Of a stretch of DNA of 64,000 bases, positions 17,672-26,074 are shown piece by piece. A program made the translations under genes and the position numbers. The stretch is from Pseudoalteromonas sp. MEBiC 03607 (lineage in GTDB: Bacteria; Pseudomonadota; Gammaproteobacteria; Enterobacterales; Alteromonadaceae): the NCBI RefSeq assembly GCF_004792295.1, contig NZ_SRRY01000001.1, positions 1,312,501 to 1,376,500 on the forward strand, written 5' to 3'. The notes under the pieces are model-generated. The model had not been told where the DNA came from. It was given only the letters and a program-made list of their open reading frames with translations, and made no database searches. Position 1 is the first letter of the stretch. Each line of letters begins with the position of its first letter.

Positions 17672-18234
17672 GTGATACCCAATTACTTCCACTAGGTGAT
17701 AGTTATCATCAGCTTGCCAGTGAGTTTCGTCATAAGCTTGCTGGGCAATGCATAATTAAGCGTTATGCTAAAGGTGATGTTCTATTGCAACAAGGCAATC
17801 AACAAGATGTGGGTTATTTGATTGTTTCTGGCGTACTTGCGGCAATACATGCATCAGAGCAGGGCTCAGAAAAGTGCAAAGAGTTTTATTTTCAAGATGA
17901 GTTTGCACTGCTCTATGGCAACTGGTTGACCAAAACTAATGCGTTTTACCAGCTTAAAGTGATACGAGATGCTGAGCTTATTAAAGTACCTTTGGCTTTA
18001 CTTGATGGCCCTGATTGGCAAGAATTAAAACATAGGTTAATTACTCAGCAGTTATTATTTAAGGAGGCAAAAGAAGCCTTTTTACTACTCAATACGCCAG
18101 AGCAAAGGTATCAGTATTTGCTGGATAATAAACCGCATTGGCTTTCGCAATTGAGTTTAAGTGAGGTTGCTATGTATTTAGGGATCTCAGCTATTTCTTT
18201 ATCACGAATTAGAGGGCGTCTTAACTTAAGTTAA
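17668..18234 (+). CDS. Crp/Fnr-family transcriptional regulator
   Basis: A 188-residue regulator with an N-terminal cyclic-nucleotide-binding-like beta-roll (about 15-115; KGDVLLQQGNQQDVGYLIVSG is the typical core) and a C-terminal winged helix whose recognition helix is LSEVAMYLGISAISLSRIRGRL. It lacks the N-terminal cysteine cluster of Fnr, so direct Fe-S oxygen sensing is unlikely. The TTG at 17668 overlaps the preceding stop (TTGA) and has AAGG 9 bases upstream; another TTG at 17659 is possible. Short size and position suggest a local regulator of the nitronate monooxygenase gene or its neighbours, which is inference. Confidence 0.82.
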   Translation: MSDTQLLPLGDSYHQLASEFRHKLAGQCIIKRYAKGDVLLQQGNQQDVGYLIVSGVLAAIHASEQGSEKCKEFYFQDEFALLYGNWLTKTNAFYQLKVIRDAELIKVPLALLDGPDWQELKHRLITQQLLFKEAKEAFLLLNTPEQRYQYLLDNKPHWLSQLSLSEVAMYLGISAISLSRIRGRLNLS

Positions 18235-18283
18235 GGTGTGGCAAAACGGTGAACATTACACTGCTGGTTTTTCAGGAGTCGTT

Positions 18284-18778
18284 ATGTTTATTTTATCCCA
18301 GTGCTTAGTTGCAATCGCTACATTACTCGATTTAGCATCTTTTCAATTTAGGCAAAGGCACGTTATTTTAGCCTGTTTGTTTAGTTCGGTATTACTCACA
18401 TCAGTTCACTTTTTGTTACTTGATAATTTAAGTGCCGCAAGCTTAATGCTAATAGCGGCAGTGCGCTATGCATATTGTATTTTTGCTCGTAAAACCTGGG
18501 TGATGGTTACTTTTATGTTGGTAAGTATTACCGCTGTGAGCCTAACTTGGTATAACTGGGTAAGTTTTATTGCCTTAGTTGCAACTTTAATTCAAACCTA
18601 CGCGTCGTTCCAAGGCAAAGACCTATCATTAAGGCTTATGATGGTTATTGGTACACTGTGTTGGATAACACATAATGCGATCATGTTTTCCCCAGTCGCA
18701 GTGGTAATGGAAACGGTATTTCTATTGAGTAATTTATTAGGAATATGGCGCTACTACGCTTCACCTAAGGCTGTATAA
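18284..18778 (+). CDS. YgjV-like inner-membrane protein
   Basis: A 164-residue protein made almost entirely of hydrophobic helices (about five or six), matching the YgjV family in length and in the blocks VHFLLLDNLSAAS, YASFQGKDLSLRLMM and CWITHNAIM. No function is established for the family. ATG 18284 is chosen because AGGAG lies 6 bases upstream and the resulting N-terminus begins directly with the first helix; a GTG at 18236 would add 16 polar residues. It follows the Crp/Fnr gene by about 50 bases and ends at a terminator. Confidence 0.82.
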   Translation: MFILSQCLVAIATLLDLASFQFRQRHVILACLFSSVLLTSVHFLLLDNLSAASLMLIAAVRYAYCIFARKTWVMVTFMLVSITAVSLTWYNWVSFIALVATLIQTYASFQGKDLSLRLMMVIGTLCWITHNAIMFSPVAVVMETVFLLSNLLGIWRYYASPKAV

Positions 18779-18794
18779 GTATTAAAAGGTGTTA

Positions 18795-18824
18795 GCACGG
18801 TATAGTAAAATATACCGTGCTTTT
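18795..18824 (+). terminator. Terminator after the YgjV-like gene
   Basis: GCACGGTATA, loop GTAAAA, TATACCGTGC followed by TTTTAT is a perfect 10-base stem. The opposite side lacks a T-run on the minus strand, so it acts mainly in the plus direction. Confidence 0.85.
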
Positions 18825-18838
18825 ATAGCAAAATAAGC

Positions 18839-19351
18839 TTAAAGCGTGTTGGCAATCAGCTTGAGTAAATAAGTTTCGCGCTGTATTGATAATCCCTGCT
18901 TATCACTCATTGCCATAGTTGTTTCATTGTGTGCTATGGCATCAAATATGTTTACCCATTTGGGTTGCATACCGTTTTGAACTTCGTAGTGTTCCATTTT
19001 TGGATCTGCAAATTCATCACTTATTTCACAAAAATAACAGTAAGATTTTATATGCACACAATCAAAATCGTCTTTGTACCAAGGCCTGATCTCTTCGTAT
19101 AAACCAAGGGGATGTTTAATCTTTATTTGTTGCGCGCCAGTTTCTTCATGAAGCTCTCTGAGTAACCCTTGCTCGATAGATTCACCATCATCGATACCAC
19201 CGCCAGGTAAGCTGTAGTCATCATAACGGGCGGTATATAAAAGTAGTACTTGTTCACCTTTCAATACAATGGCTCGTGCTGTATTACGAATAAACACACT
19301 ACCATACTGTTCACTTAAACTTGGGTGGAGTACTTTTTTTAATAACTTCAT
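18839..19351 (-). CDS. Nudix hydrolase
   Basis: A 170-residue protein with a complete Nudix box: GGGIDDGESIEQGLLRELHE followed by ETG (about 50-72), fitting G-x5-E-x7-REUxEExGU, which binds divalent metal for hydrolysis of a nucleoside diphosphate linked to another group. The fold starts around residue 25 (ARAIVLKGEQVLLLYTARYD). Substrate cannot be predicted. It starts at an ATG at 19349-19351, stands alone and is divergent from the signalling operon, with about 218 bases between the two starts. Confidence 0.9.
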   Translation of the reverse strand: MKLLKKVLHPSLSEQYGSVFIRNTARAIVLKGEQVLLLYTARYDDYSLPGGGIDDGESIEQGLLRELHEETGAQQIKIKHPLGLYEEIRPWYKDDFDCVHIKSYCYFCEISDEFADPKMEHYEVQNGMQPKWVNIFDAIAHNETTMAMSDKQGLSIQRETYLLKLIANTL

Positions 19352-19569
19352 GTGCCATAAAACTTTTTGTATTTAATCAAATACAGCTTAATTTAATATT
19401 TGAGTTGTTACTATAGCGTGTAAATGATATTAAATTTATTTTTTTACCCCAAAATGGAACTTGCTGGGGTAAAATGTCGGAATAAATAACTGCATATGCA
19501 CTCTATGTGTAGTATTTTCTTTTCAGAAAAACTTTGCGTAGAATGGTGAAAAAAGCTTAGGGAATTAAT

Positions 19570-20910
19570 ATGTTGAATGTACTTTTGGTTGATGATGACA
19601 GTGAATTTAGTGATGTTGTTTGTCACATCGTTGAATTCCTTGGGCATAACATTAATACTGCTGCCAATCTTGCCGAAGCTGAGCAATGGTTTGAAAATAA
19701 TACGTTTGACCACGTCTTTTTAGATTTTATGTTACCAGACGGCAGTGGTTTACACTTACTCGAACACCTAAAAAAAATAGGTCAATCTCCGCGAGTTACG
19801 CTTATTTCTGGTCACCCATCAGTAAAAGGTAAATTAGCCGAGATGTGTGAAGCTAATGTGGGGCATTTGGTAAAGCCGCTACAACGCGAAGACATTGAGC
19901 GTGTTTTAAACCCTAAAAAAGCGTCTGATAAGAAAAAGTCAGCTCCTTCAATTAAGCGTCATTTTGGCACCTTAATCGGTGAGTCAGAAGTGATGAAAAA
20001 ACTCTATACTATGATTGAGCGTGTGGCAGCAACATCAGCCAATGTGATGTTAATGGGCGAAAGTGGTGCCGGTAAAGAGGTTGTTGCGCAGGCTATTCAT
20101 AACGCAACCGAGTGCGATGGTCCACTCGTGGCTACCAACTGCGGCGCATTTTCAAAAGAGCTGATTGGTAGCGAACTTTTCGGTCATGAAAAAGGCGCGT
20201 TTACAGGTGCGATTGCGCGTAAAGAGGGTGTGTTTGAACAAGCTGCTGGTGGTACGTTGTTTTTAGATGAAGTCACCGAAATGCCGATTGATATGCAGCC
20301 AAACTTATTACGTGTGCTTGAGAGCAAAAAAGTAACCCGAGTGGGCGGTACAAAAGAGCAAGCGGTGAATTGTAGGGTTATTTCTGCGACCAACCGTACC
20401 TTAACAGACCTTGCGCAAAACAATGTTATTCGTGAAGATATTTACTTTCGTTTAGCGGTATTCCCTATTGATATTCCACCGCTACGTGAGCGCAAAGAAG
20501 ATATTCCACTGCTTGCGAATGCCTTTTTAGAACAACTCAATGAAGAAAATGGCACTGACTTTAAGTGGCAAGCAAGCCAGTTAAAAGAGCTTGAGGCTCA
20601 TGATTGGCCTGGTAACGTGCGTGAGCTTCGCCATGCAATACATCGCGCTTTTATTATGAGCGATCCTAAAGGTACGGCAATTGTTTTACCTGAGTCATTA
20701 GAGTCTCCATTCTCGAAAGTAAATAAAGAAACACAAAACAACCAAGTAATGGCAGGACAAACCATTGAAGAGGTGGAAAAAGAACTGATCCACGCGACAT
20801 TGGATAAAGTACAAGGAAATAAAACAATTGCTGCCCAGATGTTAGGGATCAGCACAAAAACACTCTACAACCGTTTAAATGCTTACGGAGGCATTGGCGA
20901 ATACAAATAA
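19570..20910 (+). CDS. Sigma-54-dependent response regulator
   Basis: A 446-residue NtrC-type regulator, first gene of a five-gene operon. It has a receiver domain (1-115; acidic pair VDDD, phospho-acceptor Asp52 in LDFMLPDG, conserved Lys101), an AAA+ domain (about 130-365; Walker A GESGAGKE at 162-169, GAFTGA at 208-213 for sigma-54 contact, Walker B GGTLFLDEV at 227-235) and a Fis-type helix-turn-helix (NKTIAAQMLGISTKTLYNRL near the C-terminus). All residues needed for phosphorylation, ATP hydrolysis and sigma-54 activation are present. Its partner kinases are probably encoded downstream. The start ATG 19570 follows AGGGAATTAAT. Target promoters are not identified in the window. Confidence 0.94.
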   Translation: MLNVLLVDDDSEFSDVVCHIVEFLGHNINTAANLAEAEQWFENNTFDHVFLDFMLPDGSGLHLLEHLKKIGQSPRVTLISGHPSVKGKLAEMCEANVGHLVKPLQREDIERVLNPKKASDKKKSAPSIKRHFGTLIGESEVMKKLYTMIERVAATSANVMLMGESGAGKEVVAQAIHNATECDGPLVATNCGAFSKELIGSELFGHEKGAFTGAIARKEGVFEQAAGGTLFLDEVTEMPIDMQPNLLRVLESKKVTRVGGTKEQAVNCRVISATNRTLTDLAQNNVIREDIYFRLAVFPIDIPPLRERKEDIPLLANAFLEQLNEENGTDFKWQASQLKELEAHDWPGNVRELRHAIHRAFIMSDPKGTAIVLPESLESPFSKVNKETQNNQVMAGQTIEEVEKELIHATLDKVQGNKTIAAQMLGISTKTLYNRLNAYGGIGEYK

Positions 20911-20922
20911 TAAAGGATAGCT

Positions 20923-21132
20923 ATGAATAATGACGAGTCTTTACGTAAGTTAGTCCATGATGCACGCGCACCATTGAATCGTATTTCAATGAATGCAGAG
21001 CTAGTTAAGCTTGTATTAGAAAATGATATGCCAAAGCAAAAAGCACTTGATGCACTTGATAAAATAATTGCTAACTGCCAACAGTGTAGTGAGCAATTAC
21101 AATTAATTAGTGATACCCACGCTAGTGAGTAA
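20923..21132 (+). CDS. Isolated histidine-kinase H-box-like small protein
   Basis: A 69-residue protein with an N-terminal stretch LVHDARAPLNRISMNAELVK that matches the H-box of HisKA dimerisation domains (compare SHELRTPLNRI): His12 would be the phospho-acceptor, Arg15 and Pro17-Leu18 the usual following residues. The rest is predicted helix (PKQKALDALDKIIANCQQCSEQL), as expected for the second helix of a DHp hairpin. There is no ATPase domain and no frame continuing one, and both flanking genes are intact, so it is not an obvious kinase remnant. It lies 12 bases after the sigma-54 regulator gene with AAAGGA before the ATG, and 10 bases before the CHASE3 kinase gene. A phosphotransfer or kinase-docking role is inference. 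Confidence 0.72.
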   Translation: MNNDESLRKLVHDARAPLNRISMNAELVKLVLENDMPKQKALDALDKIIANCQQCSEQLQLISDTHASE

Positions 21133-21142
21133 CGGAAAGCAA

Positions 21143-22627
21143 ATGCAAAGAAAAAAACAGAAGGGAAAAATCACCATTAGCTGGGCGAGCTTTATCGCTG
21201 TCGTGCTGTGTATTGTGGTTGCAAACGCTATATTAGCTATTAATAGTATTCGCTCACTAACAGAGATCCAGAACAGTCTAGATAATACCAACTCTCTAAA
21301 TACAGCTATTGAACGATTACACTTGTCTGTTGTTCAAGCTGAGTCAGGGCAGCGTGGCTATTTGCTTACTGATCGTGAAGATTACTTAATGCCATACAAT
21401 GATGCAATTGCCTCAATGCAAGCACAAATAATGCTGGTGAAAAGTCTTCATTCAGAAATACCGGGACAAGCTGATCGTATCGCAAGGATGATTTATTTAG
21501 TCAATGATAAAGTTGCTGTGATGACCAAAACCACAGATCTTGCATTGGCTAATAAAGATTTAAAAGCCCGTCAATTGTTACTTACAGATAAAGGACGCGA
21601 TTTATACAAAGAGATACGCACAGCTGTTGATGAAATCCAGATGCGGGAGCTTAATTTTAAAATAGAGTTATTTTCCGAGCTTTTAGAAATTAAGAACGAA
21701 GCAAAATTAACTTTTGCAATTACTGCTGTTACAAGTACCTTATTGCTGATCGGTATGTTTGTTTTAACACGCATTAACGCTCGTAATGCAGCAAAATATA
21801 GAGCTGATCTAGAAGAACAGAATGAAAATTTAGCTGTAAAAGTAGCAGAGCGTACTCAAGAGCTAACCATCTATTCAGATGAATTAAGTCGTTCTAACAG
21901 AGAGTTGGAAGAGTTTGCCTTTGTAGCAAGCCACGACTTACAAGAGCCGCTGAGAAAAATTCAAGCATTTAGCGACCGTCTAGAAAAAATGTTTAAGGAT
22001 GATCTCGGCGAAAAAGGCATTGATTATATTAACCGTATGAAAAATGCGGCGCAGCGTATGTCTAACCTTATTAATGACTTACTTGAGTTTTCTCGAGTTA
22101 CTACGCGTGGCAAAGACTTTGTAGATACCGATTTAAATAACGTTGTAAATGAGGTATTAGATGACCTTGAGATCGCTATTAAAGAGTCAGAATCAACTGT
22201 TAATTTAGAGCCACTTCCTCATATTCAGGCTGATCCGAGCCAAATGTTGCAGCTATTTTTAAATATTCTTTCGAATGCCATTAAATTTAGACGCGAGAAT
22301 GTGCCGCCAGTCATAAACATTAATTACCAGCGAACTCAAGAGTTTAGCCAAGCTCATAATAGCGAGGTCGAGTGGGAGATCATTACTATTTCGGATAACG
22401 GTATTGGTTTTTCTGAAGAGTACCTAGAAAAAATATTTGTTCCGTTTCAGCGTTTACACGGGCGTTCACAATATAAAGGCACAGGTATTGGCCTATCGGT
22501 TTGTCGACGAATTGTAGAGCGTCACGGTGGCGAAATTTTTGCGAGTAGTCGCGTAGGTGAAGGTGCAAGCTTTACTATTAAATTACCTGTGGAAACATCC
22601 CTTTTCACATTACAAGGAGAGGCATAA
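21143..22627 (+). CDS. CHASE3-domain sensor histidine kinase
   Basis: A 494-residue membrane kinase: helix 1 (about 12-34), a periplasmic CHASE3 domain (about 40-185, with the QAESGQRGYLLTDREDYL signature), helix 2 (about 190-209), a short coiled coil (220-258), HisKA with His264 in FVASHDLQEPLRK, and a HATPase with the N-box (SNAIKF), DNGIGF, and GTGIGLSVCRRI. The HDLQEPLRKIQ form of the H-box is typical of phytochrome-like kinases that pair with Rcp1-type receivers, and such a receiver gene follows directly. ATG 21143 has GGAAAG 4 to 8 bases upstream; GTG codons at 21110 and 21125 are alternatives. Its stop overlaps the next start (TAATG). Confidence 0.92.
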   Translation: MQRKKQKGKITISWASFIAVVLCIVVANAILAINSIRSLTEIQNSLDNTNSLNTAIERLHLSVVQAESGQRGYLLTDREDYLMPYNDAIASMQAQIMLVKSLHSEIPGQADRIARMIYLVNDKVAVMTKTTDLALANKDLKARQLLLTDKGRDLYKEIRTAVDEIQMRELNFKIELFSELLEIKNEAKLTFAITAVTSTLLLIGMFVLTRINARNAAKYRADLEEQNENLAVKVAERTQELTIYSDELSRSNRELEEFAFVASHDLQEPLRKIQAFSDRLEKMFKDDLGEKGIDYINRMKNAAQRMSNLINDLLEFSRVTTRGKDFVDTDLNNVVNEVLDDLEIAIKESESTVNLEPLPHIQADPSQMLQLFLNILSNAIKFRRENVPPVININYQRTQEFSQAHNSEVEWEIITISDNGIGFSEEYLEKIFVPFQRLHGRSQYKGTGIGLSVCRRIVERHGGEIFASSRVGEGASFTIKLPVETSLFTLQGEA

Positions 22628-23088
22628 TGCCATTTAATAAAGTTAAACCAATTACCATTTTAATGGCCGATGATGATGAAGATGATCGTTTATTAACACA
22701 AGATGCTCTAGCTGAGAGCCGTGTTTTAAACGAGTTATATTTTGTTGAAGATGGCGTGGAACTACTTGAGTACCTTGAACGCAAAGGTAAGTTTAGCGAA
22801 AAAGAAAGTTCACCAAGGCCTGGCTTGATCTTACTAGATTTAAATATGCCACGAATGGATGGCCGTGAGGCGTTACAAGCAATCAAGACAAACCCTAATT
22901 TAAAAGGCATTCCGGTTGTGATTTTAACTACATCAAAGCAAGAAGAAGATATGGTTAAAGGTTACGATTTAGGGGCGGCTTCTTACATTACAAAACCGGT
23001 CACTTTTGAGGGATTAGTTGAGCTGATGAAGACGCTTGGTAAGTATTGGGTTGAATTTGTAGAGCTGCCAACACCACTCAATGATTAA
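22627..23088 (+). CDS. Single-domain response regulator, Rcp1-like
   Basis: A 153-residue stand-alone receiver. DDDEDD (15-20) provides the acidic pocket, Asp71 in LILLDLNMPRMDG is the phospho-acceptor, Thr101 and Lys123 complete the set. The extra segment between beta-2 and alpha-2 (EYLERKGKFSEKESSPRPG) is characteristic of Rcp1-type receivers that serve phytochrome-like kinases. No output domain is present, so it probably passes phosphate on or acts by protein contact. The start codon overlaps the stop of the CHASE3 kinase gene, strong evidence for a functional pair. Confidence 0.92.
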   Translation: MPFNKVKPITILMADDDEDDRLLTQDALAESRVLNELYFVEDGVELLEYLERKGKFSEKESSPRPGLILLDLNMPRMDGREALQAIKTNPNLKGIPVVILTTSKQEEDMVKGYDLGAASYITKPVTFEGLVELMKTLGKYWVEFVELPTPLND

Positions 23089-23098
23089 AGGATAATAC

Positions 23099-25066
23099 AT
23101 GTTAGATAAGGTAACCCGCTTACTCTTGGTTGAAGACGATGAAGATGATTATATTCTCACTTGTGATTACTTGGAGCAATTGGGTTCCCATACCTTTGAT
23201 GTAGAATGGTTAAGCTGCCCCGAACAAGCCATTAGTGTACTGAGCGAAAACAAACATGATATTTGTTTGTTAGATTATCGTTTAGGTGCCTCTGATGGCT
23301 TAGAAGTGCTCAAACGGGCTGTTGCAAACGGTTTTCGTGGGCCGATTATCATGCTTACGGGGCAATCAGATGAAGCCCTTGATTCTGCGGCACTTGATGC
23401 TGGTGCGGTTGATTACCTCGTAAAAAGCGAGATGAATTCAAGCCGCTTTGCCCGTGCTATTCGTTACGCCTTAGCTCGCCGAGATGTTGAAGATGAGCGA
23501 GTTGAACGATTAAAAGCGGAAGCAGAAAATCGTTCTAAAGACCGCTTCTTGGCACATTTGAGCCATGAGTTACGTACACCGCTTTCATCCATTTTGGGTT
23601 ACACCGAGCTGCTAATGCAGAGCGAAAAGAATCGGCATTTAAATAATGAACTTGGGGTCATTTATAGAAATGGCAAACACTTGCTAAGTTTACTTAATGA
23701 TGTGCTCGACTTATCGAAAATTGCCGCCGATAAACTTGAACTAAATTGCAGTGATGTTAATTTTGATAGCCTTATGGCTGATGTGTATACCTTAATGCGC
23801 GTCTCAGCCTTGGATAAAGGCTTAAAACTCAAATTTGAGTCACAGCAAGCCTTGCCATTGATTATAAATACAGATGCCACACGGCTAAGACAAATTTTAA
23901 TCAATATTATCAATAATGCGATTAAGTTTACCAATCAAGGCGAGATAGTCGTGCGCGCATGGACTGCTTGGGTCAATGAGCGAGAAATGCTATTTTTCAG
24001 TATCAAGGACACAGGCCTTGGTATTCCTCATGAAAAGCAGGCACTGATTTTTAAACCCTTTGAACAGATTGCCGATGTTGAGTCGAGGGATGTAGGTGGT
24101 GCAGGCCTTGGTCTTGCGATTTGCGCCGAATTATTAGCTCGTATGCAAGGCTCAATTGAGCTTGAATCAACCTTAGGGGAAGGGTCTGAATTTATCTTAT
24201 CTATATACCCTGGCAATATTCGTGAGGTTGAACGACAGGTATTGAGTTTCGATTCAAGCCCTGATTGTCAGCAAAAGTTAAGTACACTTTCAACTTCAGG
24301 GAGAGTGTTGGTTGTTGATGATTTAAAAGACCTACGAGTTCTCGTTGGACACATGATCACTAGCACTGGGGCAGATGTAGAGTTTGCTGAAAATGGTAAG
24401 CAGGCTATCGAGAAAGTGGCCAGTGCAGAGCAAGCAGGCAAACCTTTCGATATTGTGTTTATTGATTTACATATGCCGGTTATGGGTGGCAAAGAAGCCA
24501 CCATTGAGCTTAGGAAAATGGACTATCAGGGGCCTATCATCGCGCTTACTGCCGCAACAATGAAAGGTGTAAAAAGTGAGCTTAGTGCGCTTGGTTTTAA
24601 TGACATGATAGCCAAACCTGTTGATACTGGATTACTTTATCAAGTGCTCAATCATTATATTTGCCAAGGTAAAACAGAACCTGTTGTTGCTCGGGAGGAT
24701 TCCCTCGCATTGACTCAGCAAAGTACACGCTATTTATTGGTTGAAGATGATGGTGATGCCGCACAAATAACCCAGCTATTACTTGAAAGTTTGGGGGTTG
24801 AAACCGTCATCGCCGATAGTTGTGCTGCTTGTCTGGATATTCTTCACGATGATCAACGCTTTGATAAAGTGCTGTTAGACATGCACTTGCCAGACGGTGA
24901 AGGTCTTGATTTAGCTGCTAAAATTAACCAAGAGTATGCGGGGTTAGCTTTAGTGGTAGTGAGTGGTGCCGAGCCTGATCCTGAAAAAATGAAACAGCTT
25001 GATATTGAACAAGTGCTATTAAAACCTATTAATTTAGGGATACTCAGCGAGCTTATAGCGCACTGA
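23099..25066 (+). CDS. Hybrid histidine kinase REC-HisKA-HATPase-REC-REC
   Basis: A 655-residue soluble hybrid kinase with no membrane segment. Order: REC1 (about 5-125; Asp59, Lys109), short coiled linker, HisKA with His156 in HLSHELRTPLSSILGYTE, HATPase (about 255-372; NNAIKF, DTGLGIP, GGAGLGLAI), REC2 (about 400-522; Asp456, Lys506) and REC3 (about 543-655; Asp594, Lys642). All three receivers keep their phospho-acceptor. With a receiver at the N-terminus it is likely controlled by phosphate input rather than by a ligand. It closes the signalling operon and overlaps by 14 bases the convergent LacI-family gene. There is no terminator between the convergent genes. Confidence 0.93.
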   Translation: MLDKVTRLLLVEDDEDDYILTCDYLEQLGSHTFDVEWLSCPEQAISVLSENKHDICLLDYRLGASDGLEVLKRAVANGFRGPIIMLTGQSDEALDSAALDAGAVDYLVKSEMNSSRFARAIRYALARRDVEDERVERLKAEAENRSKDRFLAHLSHELRTPLSSILGYTELLMQSEKNRHLNNELGVIYRNGKHLLSLLNDVLDLSKIAADKLELNCSDVNFDSLMADVYTLMRVSALDKGLKLKFESQQALPLIINTDATRLRQILINIINNAIKFTNQGEIVVRAWTAWVNEREMLFFSIKDTGLGIPHEKQALIFKPFEQIADVESRDVGGAGLGLAICAELLARMQGSIELESTLGEGSEFILSIYPGNIREVERQVLSFDSSPDCQQKLSTLSTSGRVLVVDDLKDLRVLVGHMITSTGADVEFAENGKQAIEKVASAEQAGKPFDIVFIDLHMPVMGGKEATIELRKMDYQGPIIALTAATMKGVKSELSALGFNDMIAKPVDTGLLYQVLNHYICQGKTEPVVAREDSLALTQQSTRYLLVEDDGDAAQITQLLLESLGVETVIADSCAACLDILHDDQRFDKVLLDMHLPDGEGLDLAAKINQEYAGLALVVVSGAEPDPEKMKQLDIEQVLLKPINLGILSELIAH

Positions 25067-26051
25067 TAGAGTGCCTAACTATAAGCTCTGGTTCAAATAA
25101 AGTCTGTAATGACGGGGTTTGCTTTTGGTAAACCTGATTCAGGATCCAGTTAGCCGCCATTCTGCCCATTTCTTCAATCGGGTAGTTTATGGTACTCAGT
25201 TGAGGGTAAACATGGCGAGTAAAAAACACATTATCGTATCCCATAATAGATAACTGTTTAGGGAGTGTAAGCCCTAATTTTCTTGCACTTGCCATAGCGC
25301 CAACAGCCATTTCATCGTTGGCACAAATTAAAGCACTAAATGGTTTGCCATGTTGATGCAATGCCGCAAGCCCTTCAAAGCCACTCGATTCCATGAAGTC
25401 ACCTTGATATAGCAACTCTTCATCAAAAGGAACACCAAACTCAGCAAGCGCTTGCTTGTGACCTTCTAAACGGTCTTTGGCGTCTTGCTTCCATAATGGG
25501 CCACTAATATATGCTATCTGCTTGTGGCCTTTTTCTAATACATATTTGGCAGCAAGGTAACCGCCTTTTATATTGTTAAGTAGTATACAACGATCACTTA
25601 GCTGACTAATGTAGCGGTTGATCAGAACAAATGGAATACGGCCTTTACTAAGTTTAATTAGGTACTCATCACTAACAGCTTCTACGTGTAAAATAAGCCC
25701 ATCACAATTGCGGCTTATTAAAAACTCAATACCTTGTTTTTCGCGTTCTTCATCACTATGGCCAGCTGCAATAATGAGGTGTTTGCCTTGATTTCGAAAA
25801 ATGTTTTCAATACCACTCATCATTGGGCCATAAAATGGACCTTGTAATTCAGAGACCAGTAAGCCAACACTGTTTGAGCAATTTGATGCCAACGACTGTG
25901 CAATTGAGTTGGGGCGATAGCCTAACTCACTCATTGCAGCTGTCACTTTTTTACGAGTAGCGTCACTGACATTGGCATTGTTATTCATTACTCTTGAAAC
26001 TGTAGCAAGTGAGACTCCTGCAAGTTTCGACACCTCGTAAATGGTGGCCAT
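25053..26051 (-). CDS. LacI-family transcriptional regulator of the beta-glucoside locus
   Basis: A 332-residue regulator: helix-turn-helix and hinge (TIYEVSKLAGVSLATVSRVM, then VTAAMSELGYRPNSIAQSLA; 1-60) and a periplasmic-binding-protein-like sugar-sensing core (about 62-332). The start is ATG at 26049-26051. It is co-oriented with the GPH symporter gene, 23 bases downstream of that gene's stop, which is in turn followed upstream by the GH1 gene, so it is probably the last gene of the glucosidase operon. Two identical palindromes TGTAAGCGCTTACA in the divergent promoter region have the centre expected of LacI-family operators and are its likely targets. The inducer, perhaps cellobiose, laminaribiose or glucose, is unknown. 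Confidence 0.92.
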   Translation of the reverse strand: MATIYEVSKLAGVSLATVSRVMNNNANVSDATRKKVTAAMSELGYRPNSIAQSLASNCSNSVGLLVSELQGPFYGPMMSGIENIFRNQGKHLIIAAGHSDEEREKQGIEFLISRNCDGLILHVEAVSDEYLIKLSKGRIPFVLINRYISQLSDRCILLNNIKGGYLAAKYVLEKGHKQIAYISGPLWKQDAKDRLEGHKQALAEFGVPFDEELLYQGDFMESSGFEGLAALHQHGKPFSALICANDEMAVGAMASARKLGLTLPKQLSIMGYDNVFFTRHVYPQLSTINYPIEEMGRMAANWILNQVYQKQTPSLQTLFEPELIVRHSISAL

Positions 26052-26074
26052 GTTTGTCCTTTTAAAAAACCAAG

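Noticed and set aside
20184..20423. Antisense frame in the sigma-54 regulator gene.
   Set aside because: It is opposite the conserved AAA+ domain and has neither a ribosome-binding site nor a recognisable product.
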